Shown: positions 17,644 through 25,935 of the stretch, piece after piece | How positions within the stretch are numbered: the first letter of the stretch is position 1 | Layout of the letters: each line of letters begins with the position of its first letter | NCBI RefSeq assembly: GCF_005576615.1 | Contig: NZ_CP040330.1 | Span: 930,001 to 994,000, forward strand | From: Natrinema versiforme | Lineage (GTDB): Archaea > Halobacteriota > Halobacteria > Halobacteriales > Natrialbaceae | Length of the DNA: 64,000 bases | Reading direction: 5' to 3' | Made by a program: the position numbers and the translations under genes | The notes under the pieces: model-generated | Seen by the model: only the letters and a program-made list of their open reading frames with translations | Told to the model about the DNA's origin: nothing | Databases searched by the model: none

Positions 17644-20427
17644 CTATCTAATCGTGATTGAACCAGCATTGACGGAAACCGTACCAGATTCTGGGTCCGT
17701 TTCGATCGTTCCGCCGCCTCTGATATTTGTCTCGCGTAATTCACCATTGACATGGACATCATCGAATGGATCGTCTTCAAGATCAACGTAGGTTCCACCG
17801 CCATCAACTTGAACGAATCCGATCACGTCATTGTAATTCGGATCGTTTGTATACAAGGCTTCATCTCGGTAGTTTTCTGCGATATCCCAGGCTGCACGGA
17901 ATAATTCGCTCTGATTATCCGTATATAGGTCGTATTCGCCATTGTAGTTATGACCGTACGTGTCTTGCAGTCCGTCCTGGTCCATGGTAACCTCCATCAT
18001 GAATGCGAAGTCTCGTGGACCGAGTGTGAGGTTATTCTCTTCATCTAACGTGACGCCGTCAGTCCCGGCTTTGAAGACTTCGGTGACGTTTCGCTGCCGT
18101 GGGTATCCCTCTTCAATTTCTGGGAGATTATTATGGTCAGCATCACGTGTCATGACGAAGCCGGTTTCTGACTCGGCTTCGTACCCACCACCTTCTGCTG
18201 TTGTAATTGGGGTGCCGAAATCCGTACATTCGCGATTGTAATAATTACTATCAGTCCCGGTTGCATCGGATTTATCCACGCCAGCATAGTCCCACTCATT
18301 ACAGGACCAATATGTGGAGCTTATTGAGACAGTCCCAGTTACGTTTTCCTGTTCGTAATTCCAAACTTGATCCTGCGTTCCGAAGGTGTTGAGATTGTGA
18401 TCCGCCATTGATTGCTCATCAATCTCATCTACGGGAAGTGTATTGTTTTCCCCTGCCGGCGTTAATTGCACCTCTGATCCGTTAACCATTGCAGATGCAG
18501 TCACCGGTGCCCATTGTTTATATTGGTCAAATTCTGCCACTTCTGCGGATCCATCTCCATCCCAACTCCAATCACCGTCCTGATGCCAGTCAAGTACGTA
18601 TCCGCCGTCCTCACTCCATACAAGTTTGTTAACATCCCAATTCCACTCCCCTTCAAAATTCCGCTCACAATGTCGGCCATAGCAGTTGCGGACCACTTCT
18701 CCATCTGCTTCCGGAGTAGTTCCATCTGCTGCGACCCATCCACCACTTGACGATGTTTTCGGCTCATCATTGGTCGACTCTGGCTCAGATGGGACAAGGC
18801 TAAAGCCAAAATTGCCCGATTCTTGTCTGACTACCGATCCATCTGCTTTACTACCGTCATTAACGAGAAGGCCTGCGTCGGCGTTATCGGTGAACGGACT
18901 AGTTATGCGGTTAAAATCGCCCTCTGCTGAGATTTCTGTCCCGATAATGCTTGTACTCACATTTGCGGGCTCGGAAACAATCACTTCTCCTGGATCTCCT
19001 ATTCCTCCACCATCGATTGTGAAATTCCTAGTTACTTCACAAGTTTGATTGTTGTTAGCACATATTCCAGTGGGGTTATCGATAGCAACGGTAAGTTCAT
19101 ACTCTCCATCAGGGAGTGCGCTACGATTTATTGTCGTCGCTATCGTGCTGTCGTTCCACGGCTGTTGCTCGACCGAAGAAACGGACTCCCAAGAAATATC
19201 TACAAGGTCCCCCTGGTCGTTCCGAACCTGTTGATCTCCTTGGAGATCGATTGAAACATTCCGTGGTTCATCAGTTTCGCCTATATTCAAGAACCCAGCT
19301 TCTAGTGAAATAGTCTGGTTCTGGGGATCTTGATTAATATCTATATCACTGTTGTTAAGCTTATAGTAGGATGTATTCGGATAGCTCAAAAAGAATCTTC
19401 CTTGAGCGTAGTCATCGCTTGTGCTAACGTTATACGTGTACGGCTTATATTGACTGAGGTTATCTTCCTGTTCCGAAATTGCATTTACTGGCAATGTGAG
19501 TGATTCAGTTGTCGTCTCACCTGGTTCAAGTTCGATTTCCGTTTTGGTTTCCGGATTTACTGCCAGTGTCAGATTGCCCGTTCCGTATGCATCTCCAACA
19601 TTGAGAACCGATGCATTGACTTCCAGTTCACCATTACGTGGAACCACTCGGTCAGCTTCAACATCTGTCACCTGGAATGTCGCGTCCGATCTCGCATCCT
19701 CAATATACACCCGTACGCGCTTTTCGTCTGGATCATGATCAATATCTACATCTCCCTTCAAAGCAGACTCAAAATGCTGCTTCCATCCTTCATGATATTC
19801 ACTTTTGATTTCTAACGCAAGATCCGTCCCGTTCGATTGTTTTGATGAATTCTCAATTTCTGCGGCTAAATCATCCGATTTAGAATCGTTTATCTCCGCA
19901 ATTCCGTTGTCTCCGTTGATATCGCTAGCATCTACTTGGACAACGTTCATTGTCAGAGACTGGTCGTAGTGTATATCTGGTGCGGAATAGACAGTCGTTC
20001 CATCCGCTGTTTGTTCCCATATGCCACCCCCTTGATACGCGATGGTTTGCCCATCTATCTTTGATTCAACCCTTCCAAGTGGATCGATTGTTGCGTTCGG
20101 GTTGTTATCAAAGGCGGTAGAGCGATTATTCACCCACGCAACATATACCGTCCCATCTGGCTCGAATTGTGCATCTTCAACTGGGACCTCCTGCTGTTGT
20201 TTCGTGTTTATAACCGTCGAAAAGCCATGATCCATGACATCCATTGAGGTACGTGTCTGTTCTACTTGACTCTCCGATTCAATCGAACCGATTAATCCCA
20301 TCCCAACAGTGATAAGTAAAACGGCACTGATTGCTACGATTCCAAACAATAAAACGAGGCCAACTTGTGGAGAGGCACCTCGCTCTTCGTCTTCCCCCTT
20401 ATGTAGACATTCACGTTCCCCGGTCAT
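17644..20427 (-). CDS. Giant type IV pilin-like surface protein (paralogue B)
   Basis: Protein of 927 residues. After a charged leader (CLHKGEDEERG) comes ASPQVGLVLLFGIVAISAVL, a PibD-type pilin helix. The following ~230 residues match the neighbour at 15558-17045 (TIAYQGGG, SAPDIHY, EIKSEYHEGW). Then come CARDB-like beta domains (VLNVGDAYGTGNLTLAV; FLNIGETDEPRNVSIDL) that look duplicated, and a Trp/Tyr/Asp-rich C-terminal half with WNWDVNKLVW. Many NxS/T sequons suggest an N-glycosylated surface protein. Base composition is clearly AT-richer than adk or cmk, suggesting transfer. Function unknown; adhesion or surface structure is inference. Confidence 0.7.
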   Translation of the reverse strand: MTGERECLHKGEDEERGASPQVGLVLLFGIVAISAVLLITVGMGLIGSIESESQVEQTRTSMDVMDHGFSTVINTKQQQEVPVEDAQFEPDGTVYVAWVNNRSTAFDNNPNATIDPLGRVESKIDGQTIAYQGGGIWEQTADGTTVYSAPDIHYDQSLTMNVVQVDASDINGDNGIAEINDSKSDDLAAEIENSSKQSNGTDLALEIKSEYHEGWKQHFESALKGDVDIDHDPDEKRVRVYIEDARSDATFQVTDVEADRVVPRNGELEVNASVLNVGDAYGTGNLTLAVNPETKTEIELEPGETTTESLTLPVNAISEQEDNLSQYKPYTYNVSTSDDYAQGRFFLSYPNTSYYKLNNSDIDINQDPQNQTISLEAGFLNIGETDEPRNVSIDLQGDQQVRNDQGDLVDISWESVSSVEQQPWNDSTIATTINRSALPDGEYELTVAIDNPTGICANNNQTCEVTRNFTIDGGGIGDPGEVIVSEPANVSTSIIGTEISAEGDFNRITSPFTDNADAGLLVNDGSKADGSVVRQESGNFGFSLVPSEPESTNDEPKTSSSGGWVAADGTTPEADGEVVRNCYGRHCERNFEGEWNWDVNKLVWSEDGGYVLDWHQDGDWSWDGDGSAEVAEFDQYKQWAPVTASAMVNGSEVQLTPAGENNTLPVDEIDEQSMADHNLNTFGTQDQVWNYEQENVTGTVSISSTYWSCNEWDYAGVDKSDATGTDSNYYNRECTDFGTPITTAEGGGYEAESETGFVMTRDADHNNLPEIEEGYPRQRNVTEVFKAGTDGVTLDEENNLTLGPRDFAFMMEVTMDQDGLQDTYGHNYNGEYDLYTDNQSELFRAAWDIAENYRDEALYTNDPNYNDVIGFVQVDGGGTYVDLEDDPFDDVHVNGELRETNIRGGGTIETDPESGTVSVNAGSITIR

Positions 20428-20570
20428 TACCCCAGTAATCTATATCCTGCCGTCATAAATGTTGGCTAAACTCACTTCCTGATCCAAGAAAATTATGACT
20501 GCTTCAGTCGTCCTTGGCGCATAACCGAAGAAAAACACTTGTATACCGGACGACGCCTAGCACAAAGCAG

Positions 20571-21521
20571 ATGACGCGTACAGCCGAGAAGATCGACGCC
20601 CTCGTCCGTGAGGACTCCTCGATGGCGAGCGCCCTCGAGGCGATCCGCGAGGAAGCCGATAGGAACGGCGGCGAGGTCCAGTGGGCCGACGTCAGCGACG
20701 ACCTGACGAGCGGACAGTGGGGGCGATTGATCGAGAAAGGAGTGTTAGTCGACGGCGACGAGGGATTCGAGATCGCCGATCGCGAGGCCTTCGACCGGGC
20801 CCTCGACGGTGACGGCGACGGCGGTGCCGCGGCCGATATCGATATCGACGAGGAGGAATCGAGCTGGTCGCAGTGGGACAAACTCGCCGGCGTCGGCGCG
20901 CTGCTGTTGATGCCCGGCTACTGGTTCGATTCGATTCGGAACGTCGTCGGGAGTACGATCAACGCCGTTCTCGGACCGCTCGATGCGGCGTTGCCGTTTT
21001 ACGGCGTGATCCTCTCGGTCGCGTTGATCACCGGTCTCTACTCGTCGCTGCTGCAGGCGAACCTGATGAACACGGAGGTCATGGGGAAGTACCAAGAGCG
21101 GATGCAGGCCGTCCAACAGGAGCAAAAGGACCTCCGTCAGGAGAAAAAAGACGCCGAAGAACGCGGGGCGAGCGAGGCCGAAATCGAGCGCATCGAAAAC
21201 GAGATCGAGCGCGCACGCGAAGAACAGATGGAGGCAATGGCGGACAACCTCGGGATGTTCAAAGAGCAGTTCCGCCCGATGGTCTGGATCATGCTGTTGA
21301 CGATCCCGCTGTTCCTCTGGATGTACTGGAAGATCCAGTCGGTCGGGATCGACGGCGCGGAAGCGACCGTCATCATGCCGCTGGTCGGCGAGACCAGCTG
21401 GCAGTCGGGGCTGTTCGGCCCCATGCCGGCGTGGATCGTCTGGTACTTCCTGTGCTCGATGGGGTTCTCCCAACTCCTCCGGAAGTCCCTGAACATCGAT
21501 ATGTCGCCGTCGACTAGCTGA
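20571..21521 (+). CDS. EMC3/TMCO1-family membrane protein (DUF106)
   Basis: Archaeal member of the Oxa1/YidC superfamily, thought to help insert membrane proteins, 316 residues. An N-terminal helical region ([13 protein letters not shown]) precedes the DUF106 core: a membrane helix ([20 protein letters not shown]), a long charged coiled coil ([20 protein letters not shown] through [10 protein letters not shown]), and two further membrane helices ([40 protein letters not shown]). In archaea this gene usually lies between adk and cmk, as would be the case here without the 5-kb insert. Confidence 0.9.
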   Translation: MTRTAEKIDALVREDSSMASALEAIREEADRNGGEVQWADVSDDLTSGQWGRLIEKGVLVDGDEGFEIADREAFDRALDGDGDGGAAADIDIDEEESSWSQWDKLAGVGALLLMPGYWFDSIRNVVGSTINAVLGPLDAALPFYGVILSVALITGLYSSLLQANLMNTEVMGKYQERMQAVQQEQKDLRQEKKDAEERGASEAEIERIENEIERAREEQMEAMADNLGMFKEQFRPMVWIMLLTIPLFLWMYWKIQSVGIDGAEATVIMPLVGETSWQSGLFGPMPAWIVWYFLCSMGFSQLLRKSLNIDMSPSTS

Positions 21522-21645
21522 TCCGGCTCGCAGCGGTTTTCCGATTCGACAGCTCTTCTCACGTACTCATCGCGTACGCAGACGCGGCCGCTGCCCGCGC
21601 TCGCTGATTCAAAACCCATTTTACCCGGCCCCTCGCAGAGGGAGT

Positions 21646-22224
21646 ATGTTACTCACCGTCTCCGGCCCGCCGGGAAGCGGGAAGAGCACGACTGCCGAGT
21701 TGCTCGCCGAGGCTTTCGATTTCGACCACGTCAGCGGCGGTGACATCTTCCGCGAACTGGCCGACGAGCGCGGCTATACTCCGCTCGAGTTCAACAAACT
21801 GGCCGAGGAAAACGACGAGATCGATCGCGACCTCGACCGACGGCTGCGCGAGATCGCCGTCGAGGAAGACGATCTGGTCCTCGAGTCCAGACTCGCCGGC
21901 TGGCTGGCCGGCGAGCAGGCGGATTTCCGCTTCTGGCTGGACGCGCCCGCACGGGTTCGCGGCGAGCGGATCGCCGACCGCGAGGACAAGGATCCCGTTC
22001 GTGCGACCGAGGAAACGCAGGCCCGCGAGGCCAGCGAAGCCCAACGCTATGAGGAGTACTACGGGATCGACATTCGGGACCTCACGATCTACGATCTCTC
22101 GGTCAACACGGCTCGCTGGGAGCCCGACGCCGTCCTCGACATGCTCGTCACCGCCGTCGAGCGCTACGACGCCGACGGCGACGAAGGGAAGGCGCTCGTA
22201 ACCGGCGTCGAGTACGACTTCTGA
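21646..22224 (+). CDS. cmk: Cytidylate kinase (archaeal type)
   Basis: Phosphorylates CMP (and probably dCMP) with ATP, 192 residues. P-loop [10 protein letters not shown] at the N-terminus, [18 protein letters not shown] as the nucleotide-monophosphate region, and SRLAGWLAG in the core match archaeal Cmk, which is shorter than the bacterial form. The stop codon shares its last base with the cbf5 start at 22224, so the two are translationally coupled. Confidence 0.93.
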   Translation: MLLTVSGPPGSGKSTTAELLAEAFDFDHVSGGDIFRELADERGYTPLEFNKLAEENDEIDRDLDRRLREIAVEEDDLVLESRLAGWLAGEQADFRFWLDAPARVRGERIADREDKDPVRATEETQAREASEAQRYEEYYGIDIRDLTIYDLSVNTARWEPDAVLDMLVTAVERYDADGDEGKALVTGVEYDF

Positions 22225-23132
22225 TGAGCCTGCGTGGCCCACCAGCGGACCGGTCGCCCGCCGAGTTGCTCACCTTCGGCGTCGTCAACCTCGATAAGCC
22301 GCCCGGCCCGTCCTCGCATCAGGTCAGCGGGTGGCTTCGGGACGCCGTCGTCGAGACGCTCGCCGAACGCGGCGTCGAGTCGACGATCGACCGCGCCGCC
22401 CACGCCGGTACCCTCGATCCGAAGGTGACCGGCTGTCTTCCGGTCATGCTCGGCGACGCGACCCGGCTCGCACAGGTGTTCCTCGAGGGCGGCAAGGAGT
22501 ACGTCGCCGTCCTCGAGTGTCACGCGCCGGTTCCAGCCGACGCCGAATCGGTGGTCGCGGAGTTCGAGGGGCCGATCTATCAGAAACCGCCCCGCAAGAG
22601 CGCGGTGGCCCGTCGCCTGCGCGTGCGCGAACTCTACGATCTCGAGGTGCTCGAGACCGAGGAGCGTCGCCTCCTCCTGCGAATCCGCTGTGAGAGCGGG
22701 ACCTACGTCCGGAAACTGTGCCACGACCTCGGACTGGCGCTGGGAACGGGCGGCCACATGGGACACCTGCGCCGGACTGCGACGGACCCGTTCGACGACC
22801 GCACCCTCCACAGCGCCCACGACTTCCTCGACGCGCTCGGCTTCTGGCTCGAGGACGGCGATCCCGAACCGCTGTACGATGTCGTCGACCCCGCCGAGCG
22901 GATTCTCGAGGGGATTCCGAGCGTCGTCATCGCGGAGAACGCGGCCCGCGAGGTGGCCGAGGGGGCTCCCGTCTACGCGCCGGGCGTGCTCGAGGCCGAC
23001 GACGGGATCGACGACGGAGCGCTGGTGGCCTGTTACACGCCCAACGGCGCGGCGGTCTGTCTCGGGGAACTGGCCGGCAGCGTCGACGCCGAGAGCGGGG
23101 TCGTGGTCGACCTCGAGCGGGTGCTGGTCTAA
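22224..23132 (+). CDS. truB: tRNA/rRNA pseudouridine synthase Cbf5 (TruB family)
   Basis: Catalytic subunit of archaeal box H/ACA RNPs, 302 residues. The opening NLDKPPGPSSHQVSGWLRD and the catalytic-aspartate motif HAGTLDPKVTGCLPV are diagnostic; RIRCESGTYVRKLCHDLG is motif III. The last ~75 residues (PSVVIAENAAREVAEGAPVY onward) are a PUA RNA-binding domain. It closes the conserved adk-EMC3-cmk-cbf5 block. Confidence 0.95.
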   Translation: MSLRGPPADRSPAELLTFGVVNLDKPPGPSSHQVSGWLRDAVVETLAERGVESTIDRAAHAGTLDPKVTGCLPVMLGDATRLAQVFLEGGKEYVAVLECHAPVPADAESVVAEFEGPIYQKPPRKSAVARRLRVRELYDLEVLETEERRLLLRIRCESGTYVRKLCHDLGLALGTGGHMGHLRRTATDPFDDRTLHSAHDFLDALGFWLEDGDPEPLYDVVDPAERILEGIPSVVIAENAAREVAEGAPVYAPGVLEADDGIDDGALVACYTPNGAAVCLGELAGSVDAESGVVVDLERVLV

Positions 23133-23187
23133 CGTGTCGGGCTCGAGGCCGTGAAACCCGGTGACGAACCGGACCCGAAACGACACC

Positions 23188-23193
23188 CTTAAG
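23188..23193 (+). promoter_or_regulatory. TATA-like box of tRNA-Pro
   Basis: CTTAAG centred about 29 nt before the first base of the tRNA, the expected distance for a haloarchaeal promoter of a tRNA transcribed without a long leader. Confidence 0.55.
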
Positions 23194-23219
23194 CGGCAGA
23201 CGACCATCGGTTCACGTGC

Positions 23220-23290
23220 GGGACCGTGGGGTAGTGGTATCCTCTGCGGATGGGGTCCGTAGGACCCGAGTTCAATTCTCGGCGGTCCCA
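23220..23290 (+). tRNA. tRNA-Pro (anticodon GGG)
   Basis: Folds into a full cloverleaf of 71 nt. The acceptor stem GGGACCG pairs perfectly with CGGTCCC (23283-23289), with discriminator A at 23290 and no encoded CCA. The anticodon stem TGCGG/CCGTA closes the loop ATGGGGT, giving anticodon GGG for proline codons CCC and CCU. The T arm CCGAG-TTCAATT-CTCGG is standard. No intron. The region downstream is a decayed accessory island, so this tRNA may have served as an integration target. Confidence 0.93.
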
Positions 23291-23408
23291 CTCGAAATTT
23301 TCCAAGTGTTCAACTCTTAGCGGCTCATACCCTCGAGACGGCCGAAAATCCAATTCTCGGTTTCGGTATATTACCACGCAGTCGACAGACTACCGGGAGG
23401 TGGTCAGC

Positions 23409-23636
23409 GTGACGGTCGCTCCGTGGCCGTCAGTCGACCGCTCGACGTGCAAGCATTGTGGAGCCCACGTCACCGACCGGTTCCGTCGCGTCTTCGGTGA
23501 CGACGACGATCGCGCTCACCGCTGCGGGGACTGCGATACTTACGCTCGACTGAGCCGCGGCTCCGCTGCTGGCGTCGACGTTTCGGTTCCGGACCCGGAG
23601 ACATCGCCCGGCCGTCACGGAGGCGATTGTCAATGA
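23409..23636 (+). CDS. Small zinc-ribbon protein (DUF7563-like)
   Basis: Putative protein of about 75 residues with CKHCGAHVTDRFRRVF followed by HRCGDCD, a pair of CxxC knuckles typical of a small haloarchaeal family found in accessory regions. A GTG at 23409 is the best start because upstream in-frame sequence runs through the tRNA gene. It overlaps the next gene's ATG at 23633 by 4 nt. Start choice and expression are uncertain. Confidence 0.5.
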   Translation: MTVAPWPSVDRSTCKHCGAHVTDRFRRVFGDDDDRAHRCGDCDTYARLSRGSAAGVDVSVPDPETSPGRHGGDCQ

Positions 23637-24199
23637 GGGCCGTCGGTGAACTCGAGTTGATCTGAGAGTTCCTTCCAGAGATCGTCGTCTCGGTCGCGGC
23701 GATCGTCACTCACGCAGGGGACTACTCGGTCGTCATCGGTGTCGGTCTCGTTGCGTGGGCTGTGGGCCGGGGTCGGGAACCGTGGCCGGTCGTCGCTGTC
23801 CTCGCCGCTATTGGGCTGACGACTGTCCTGAAGTCAGCCATCGGGCTCACTCGTCCACCGGGGGCAGCGATCGGTGGCTACGGATTCCCGAGCGGCCATG
23901 CACTCGGCGCGACCGTCGCCTACGGACTTGCTGCCGACCGTCTCGAGATCGGCTCGCGACGAGCCCGGGTTGCGGTGGCGACGATCGTAGTGGGTACAGT
24001 CGCAGCGTCTCGAGTGGTGATCGGCGTTCACTATCCGATCGACGTAGTAGCCGGTCTCCTGCTAGGTCTCGGTGTTCTTGTCGCAGTTCGGCGACTGTGG
24101 TCGGCGGACTCGTCACCGACGGAAGCCACTGATATCGAGGTCCGTCAGTCGATCCTCGAGGCCGAAGGCGATCAGACCGAGGGCGGTGATTCGCGATGA
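23633..24199 (+). pseudogene. PAP2-family phosphatase with in-frame stop
   Basis: A membrane phosphatidic-acid-phosphatase-like protein. All three PAP2 motifs are intact: KSAIGLTRPPG, GYGFPSGHALGAT and SRVVIGVHYPIDVVAG, with membrane helices between them. The natural start MRAVGELELI at 23633 runs into TGA at 23663-23665, after which the same frame continues (EFLPEIVVSVAAIVTHAGDY). A single change from a sense codon such as CGA would explain it. A shorter product from GTG at 23762 is possible but would lack the first helix, so I call it a pseudogene. Confidence 0.7.
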
Positions 24200-24315
24200 G
24201 CCGGCTCGTCGAATCCGACGAATGCGAGCGGTGCGGTGATCGCGTCGACGCACTCCGGCGACTGTGCCCGGACTGTACGCGCACGGTTCGTGATGCGCAG
24301 GAGGGCCCGCTATGA
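24196..24315 (+). CDS. 39-residue zinc-knuckle protein
   Basis: Very small protein with two CxxC pairs (CERCGDR at residues 10-16 and CPDC at 24-27), so a rubredoxin-like or zinc-ribbon fold is likely. Start ATG overlaps the PAP2 stop (ATGA) and its own stop overlaps the next ATG at 24312, so it is the middle gene of a coupled trio. Such mini-zinc-ribbons occur in haloarchaeal accessory regions; function unknown. Confidence 0.55.
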   Translation: MSRLVESDECERCGDRVDALRRLCPDCTRTVRDAQEGPL

Positions 24316-24845
24316 GTTCTCGCGCGTCAGAACTCGAGAGTTCGAAGGCCAGCGGCGACGCCCTCGAAGCGGAGATTGTCCAGACCATCGACGAACTCGA
24401 GTACGTTAGCGATCACACTGCCGTGGCGCGACGCCCGGACGACCGCTGCCCTCGAGGCGAGTCGATCGCTGCCGTTCTACGGAATCGTTCTCGTCGAGCC
24501 GGCAGTTCCGGTCGAGATCAAAGGCTGCCAGATAGAGATGAGCAACGGGAGCCGATCGATTCGCGGCCGGTTCTACGTCAAACGAGCGGCCCACGAGCAA
24601 CTGCTCGAAGTCCCGCGGCCGGGGCTGCCGCAGTCGCCCGTGCGCTCGTGCCGGCGACGCTCGTCGATGAGTTGCTCGCCGATCGATGGTACGAGGTCGG
24701 CGGCTCGCGCTCCGAGCAGGAGGTCGCGCAACTCGCGTGGCCGCACGTAATTGATCTCGAGGTCGAACCATCGTTTCTCGGCTATCCGTTTCTCGACGGC
24801 CGTCCCGAAGTGGTTGGCGCGCTTCGAGCGGTTCACGCGGACCAC
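24312..24845 (+). pseudogene. Frameshifted accessory gene of unknown function
   Basis: Coding signal moves between two frames. The first frame gives MSSRASELESSKASGDALEA through DELEYVSDHTAVARR, then near 24430 the sense continues one frame over (TTAALEASRSLPFYGIVLVE, then RGRFYVKRAAHEQLLE), and near 24620 it returns (LVPATLVDELLADRWYEVGG, EVAQLAWPHVIDLE). Joined, these make one plausible soluble protein of about 170 residues resembling unnamed haloarchaeal accessory proteins. As read, it cannot be made intact. It follows two other small or broken genes in a decaying cluster. Confidence 0.5.
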
Positions 24846-25050
24846 GCGCGTCGCGCGCTGATATATCTCCGACGGCCCCGAACCGCGCGCCCATCGCTCG
24901 CGTTGCTTCCGTCAGGGAGCAAGCGCGGTGTGTGGAACTCAAATTCTCAATATAAACCTAGTGCCAAGAATTCACTGCTTAGCTATCATTCAAAAGGCAA
25001 TATATACTTCATTTAGCAGTAAATAACCTGATAATCCGAAGGATCTATAA

Positions 25051-25437
25051 TTAGTTGCCTATGTCTGACTGGATAACGTTTTCATCGCCCTCGTTGTTAA
25101 CTCCGATAATATTATCACCTTGGTGGCATGTGATTGTTTGACCAACACTACTTGCAGTTTGCTGATTACCACCGTTATCGCAGAAGATGCTGTCCGTATT
25201 GTCTCCCATTGATGTAATGGTCACGTCATAGTCGTCAGCATCACTGGTATCGTTCGAAATATCAAGTCCTGCCTGCGCGTTCGCACTTTGACCAGTCCCC
25301 ATATCCAGCACGAATGCCGCGATCACGGCTGCGAGGATGACGGTAATTGCAACCATAAGGATCACGCCGATAACTGGTGAGACGGCTCGTTCGTCTTCGC
25401 TTCCGATCAGCTTCGATCTGTATTGCTTCAAATCCAT
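25051..25437 (-). CDS. Type IV pilin (PilA family)
   Basis: Pilin of 128 residues starting at 25437 ([13 protein letters not shown]). The class III signal [20 protein letters not shown], with the [11 protein letters not shown] helix, is the hallmark of haloarchaeal PilA-type pilins processed by PibD. The short ectodomain is Asp/Asn/Ser-rich and contains two cysteines (Cys91, Cys108) that could form a disulfide. No pilus assembly ATPase or membrane platform gene lies in this window, so it depends on genes elsewhere. Confidence 0.85.
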   Translation of the reverse strand: MDLKQYRSKLIGSEDERAVSPVIGVILMVAITVILAAVIAAFVLDMGTGQSANAQAGLDISNDTSDADDYDVTITSMGDNTDSIFCDNGGNQQTASSVGQTITCHQGDNIIGVNNEGDENVIQSDIGN

Positions 25438-25935
25438 GTTTACCACAGCACCGGTCTGAACGGTCGGAAGGATTATGCGCAGCAGTCTGGAACCACTGTT
25501 CGCGCGTGGGGATCTGGGGAATCCACAGCCAACCCGACGCGCATCCTTGCCATCCTTTCGGTGCTTGTAATCTGGACGCAACTACTACCATATATAGTTA
25601 AAGGTTCGTGAGTTTCTCGTGAACTGACAAGGGTTTCAGAACTGAGAATCAGGGGGCGCTATCCGGGCTACAGCGAAGTCTTGAAAGCTATTCCCTCTGG
25701 CGATTAGTGAAGTTTCCTGCTAAAACGACATGGAATTGTTGATTCGGCATCATGTCCGTATAGGAACTGGGATGAACCAGTAATTGACGAGCGTGACCTC
25801 GCGCGCACATAGATGGGTGGGCAGACGGGGATGCATGGACCGCCGTTTTTGATTGTCAAGCCATGATGTGAGACGCGAGTGAGCATCTACGCGAGGGCTC
25901 GAGTGCGATCTCGAACGCCTCGAGTATCGCCCGAA
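25438..25935. other. Non-coding stretch upstream of the pilin gene
   Basis: About 500 nt with mixed composition. The near part (about 25466-25480, minus strand) contains an AT-rich CATAATC patch that could serve the pilin promoter. No family-like coding sequence, RNA gene or repeat was recognised. Confidence 0.5.

Noticed and set aside
23351..23360. 10-bp repeat of the tRNA-Pro T-arm (CAATTCTCGG) as an attachment site
   Set aside because: Too short and too close to the tRNA; it does not include the acceptor end, so chance is likely.
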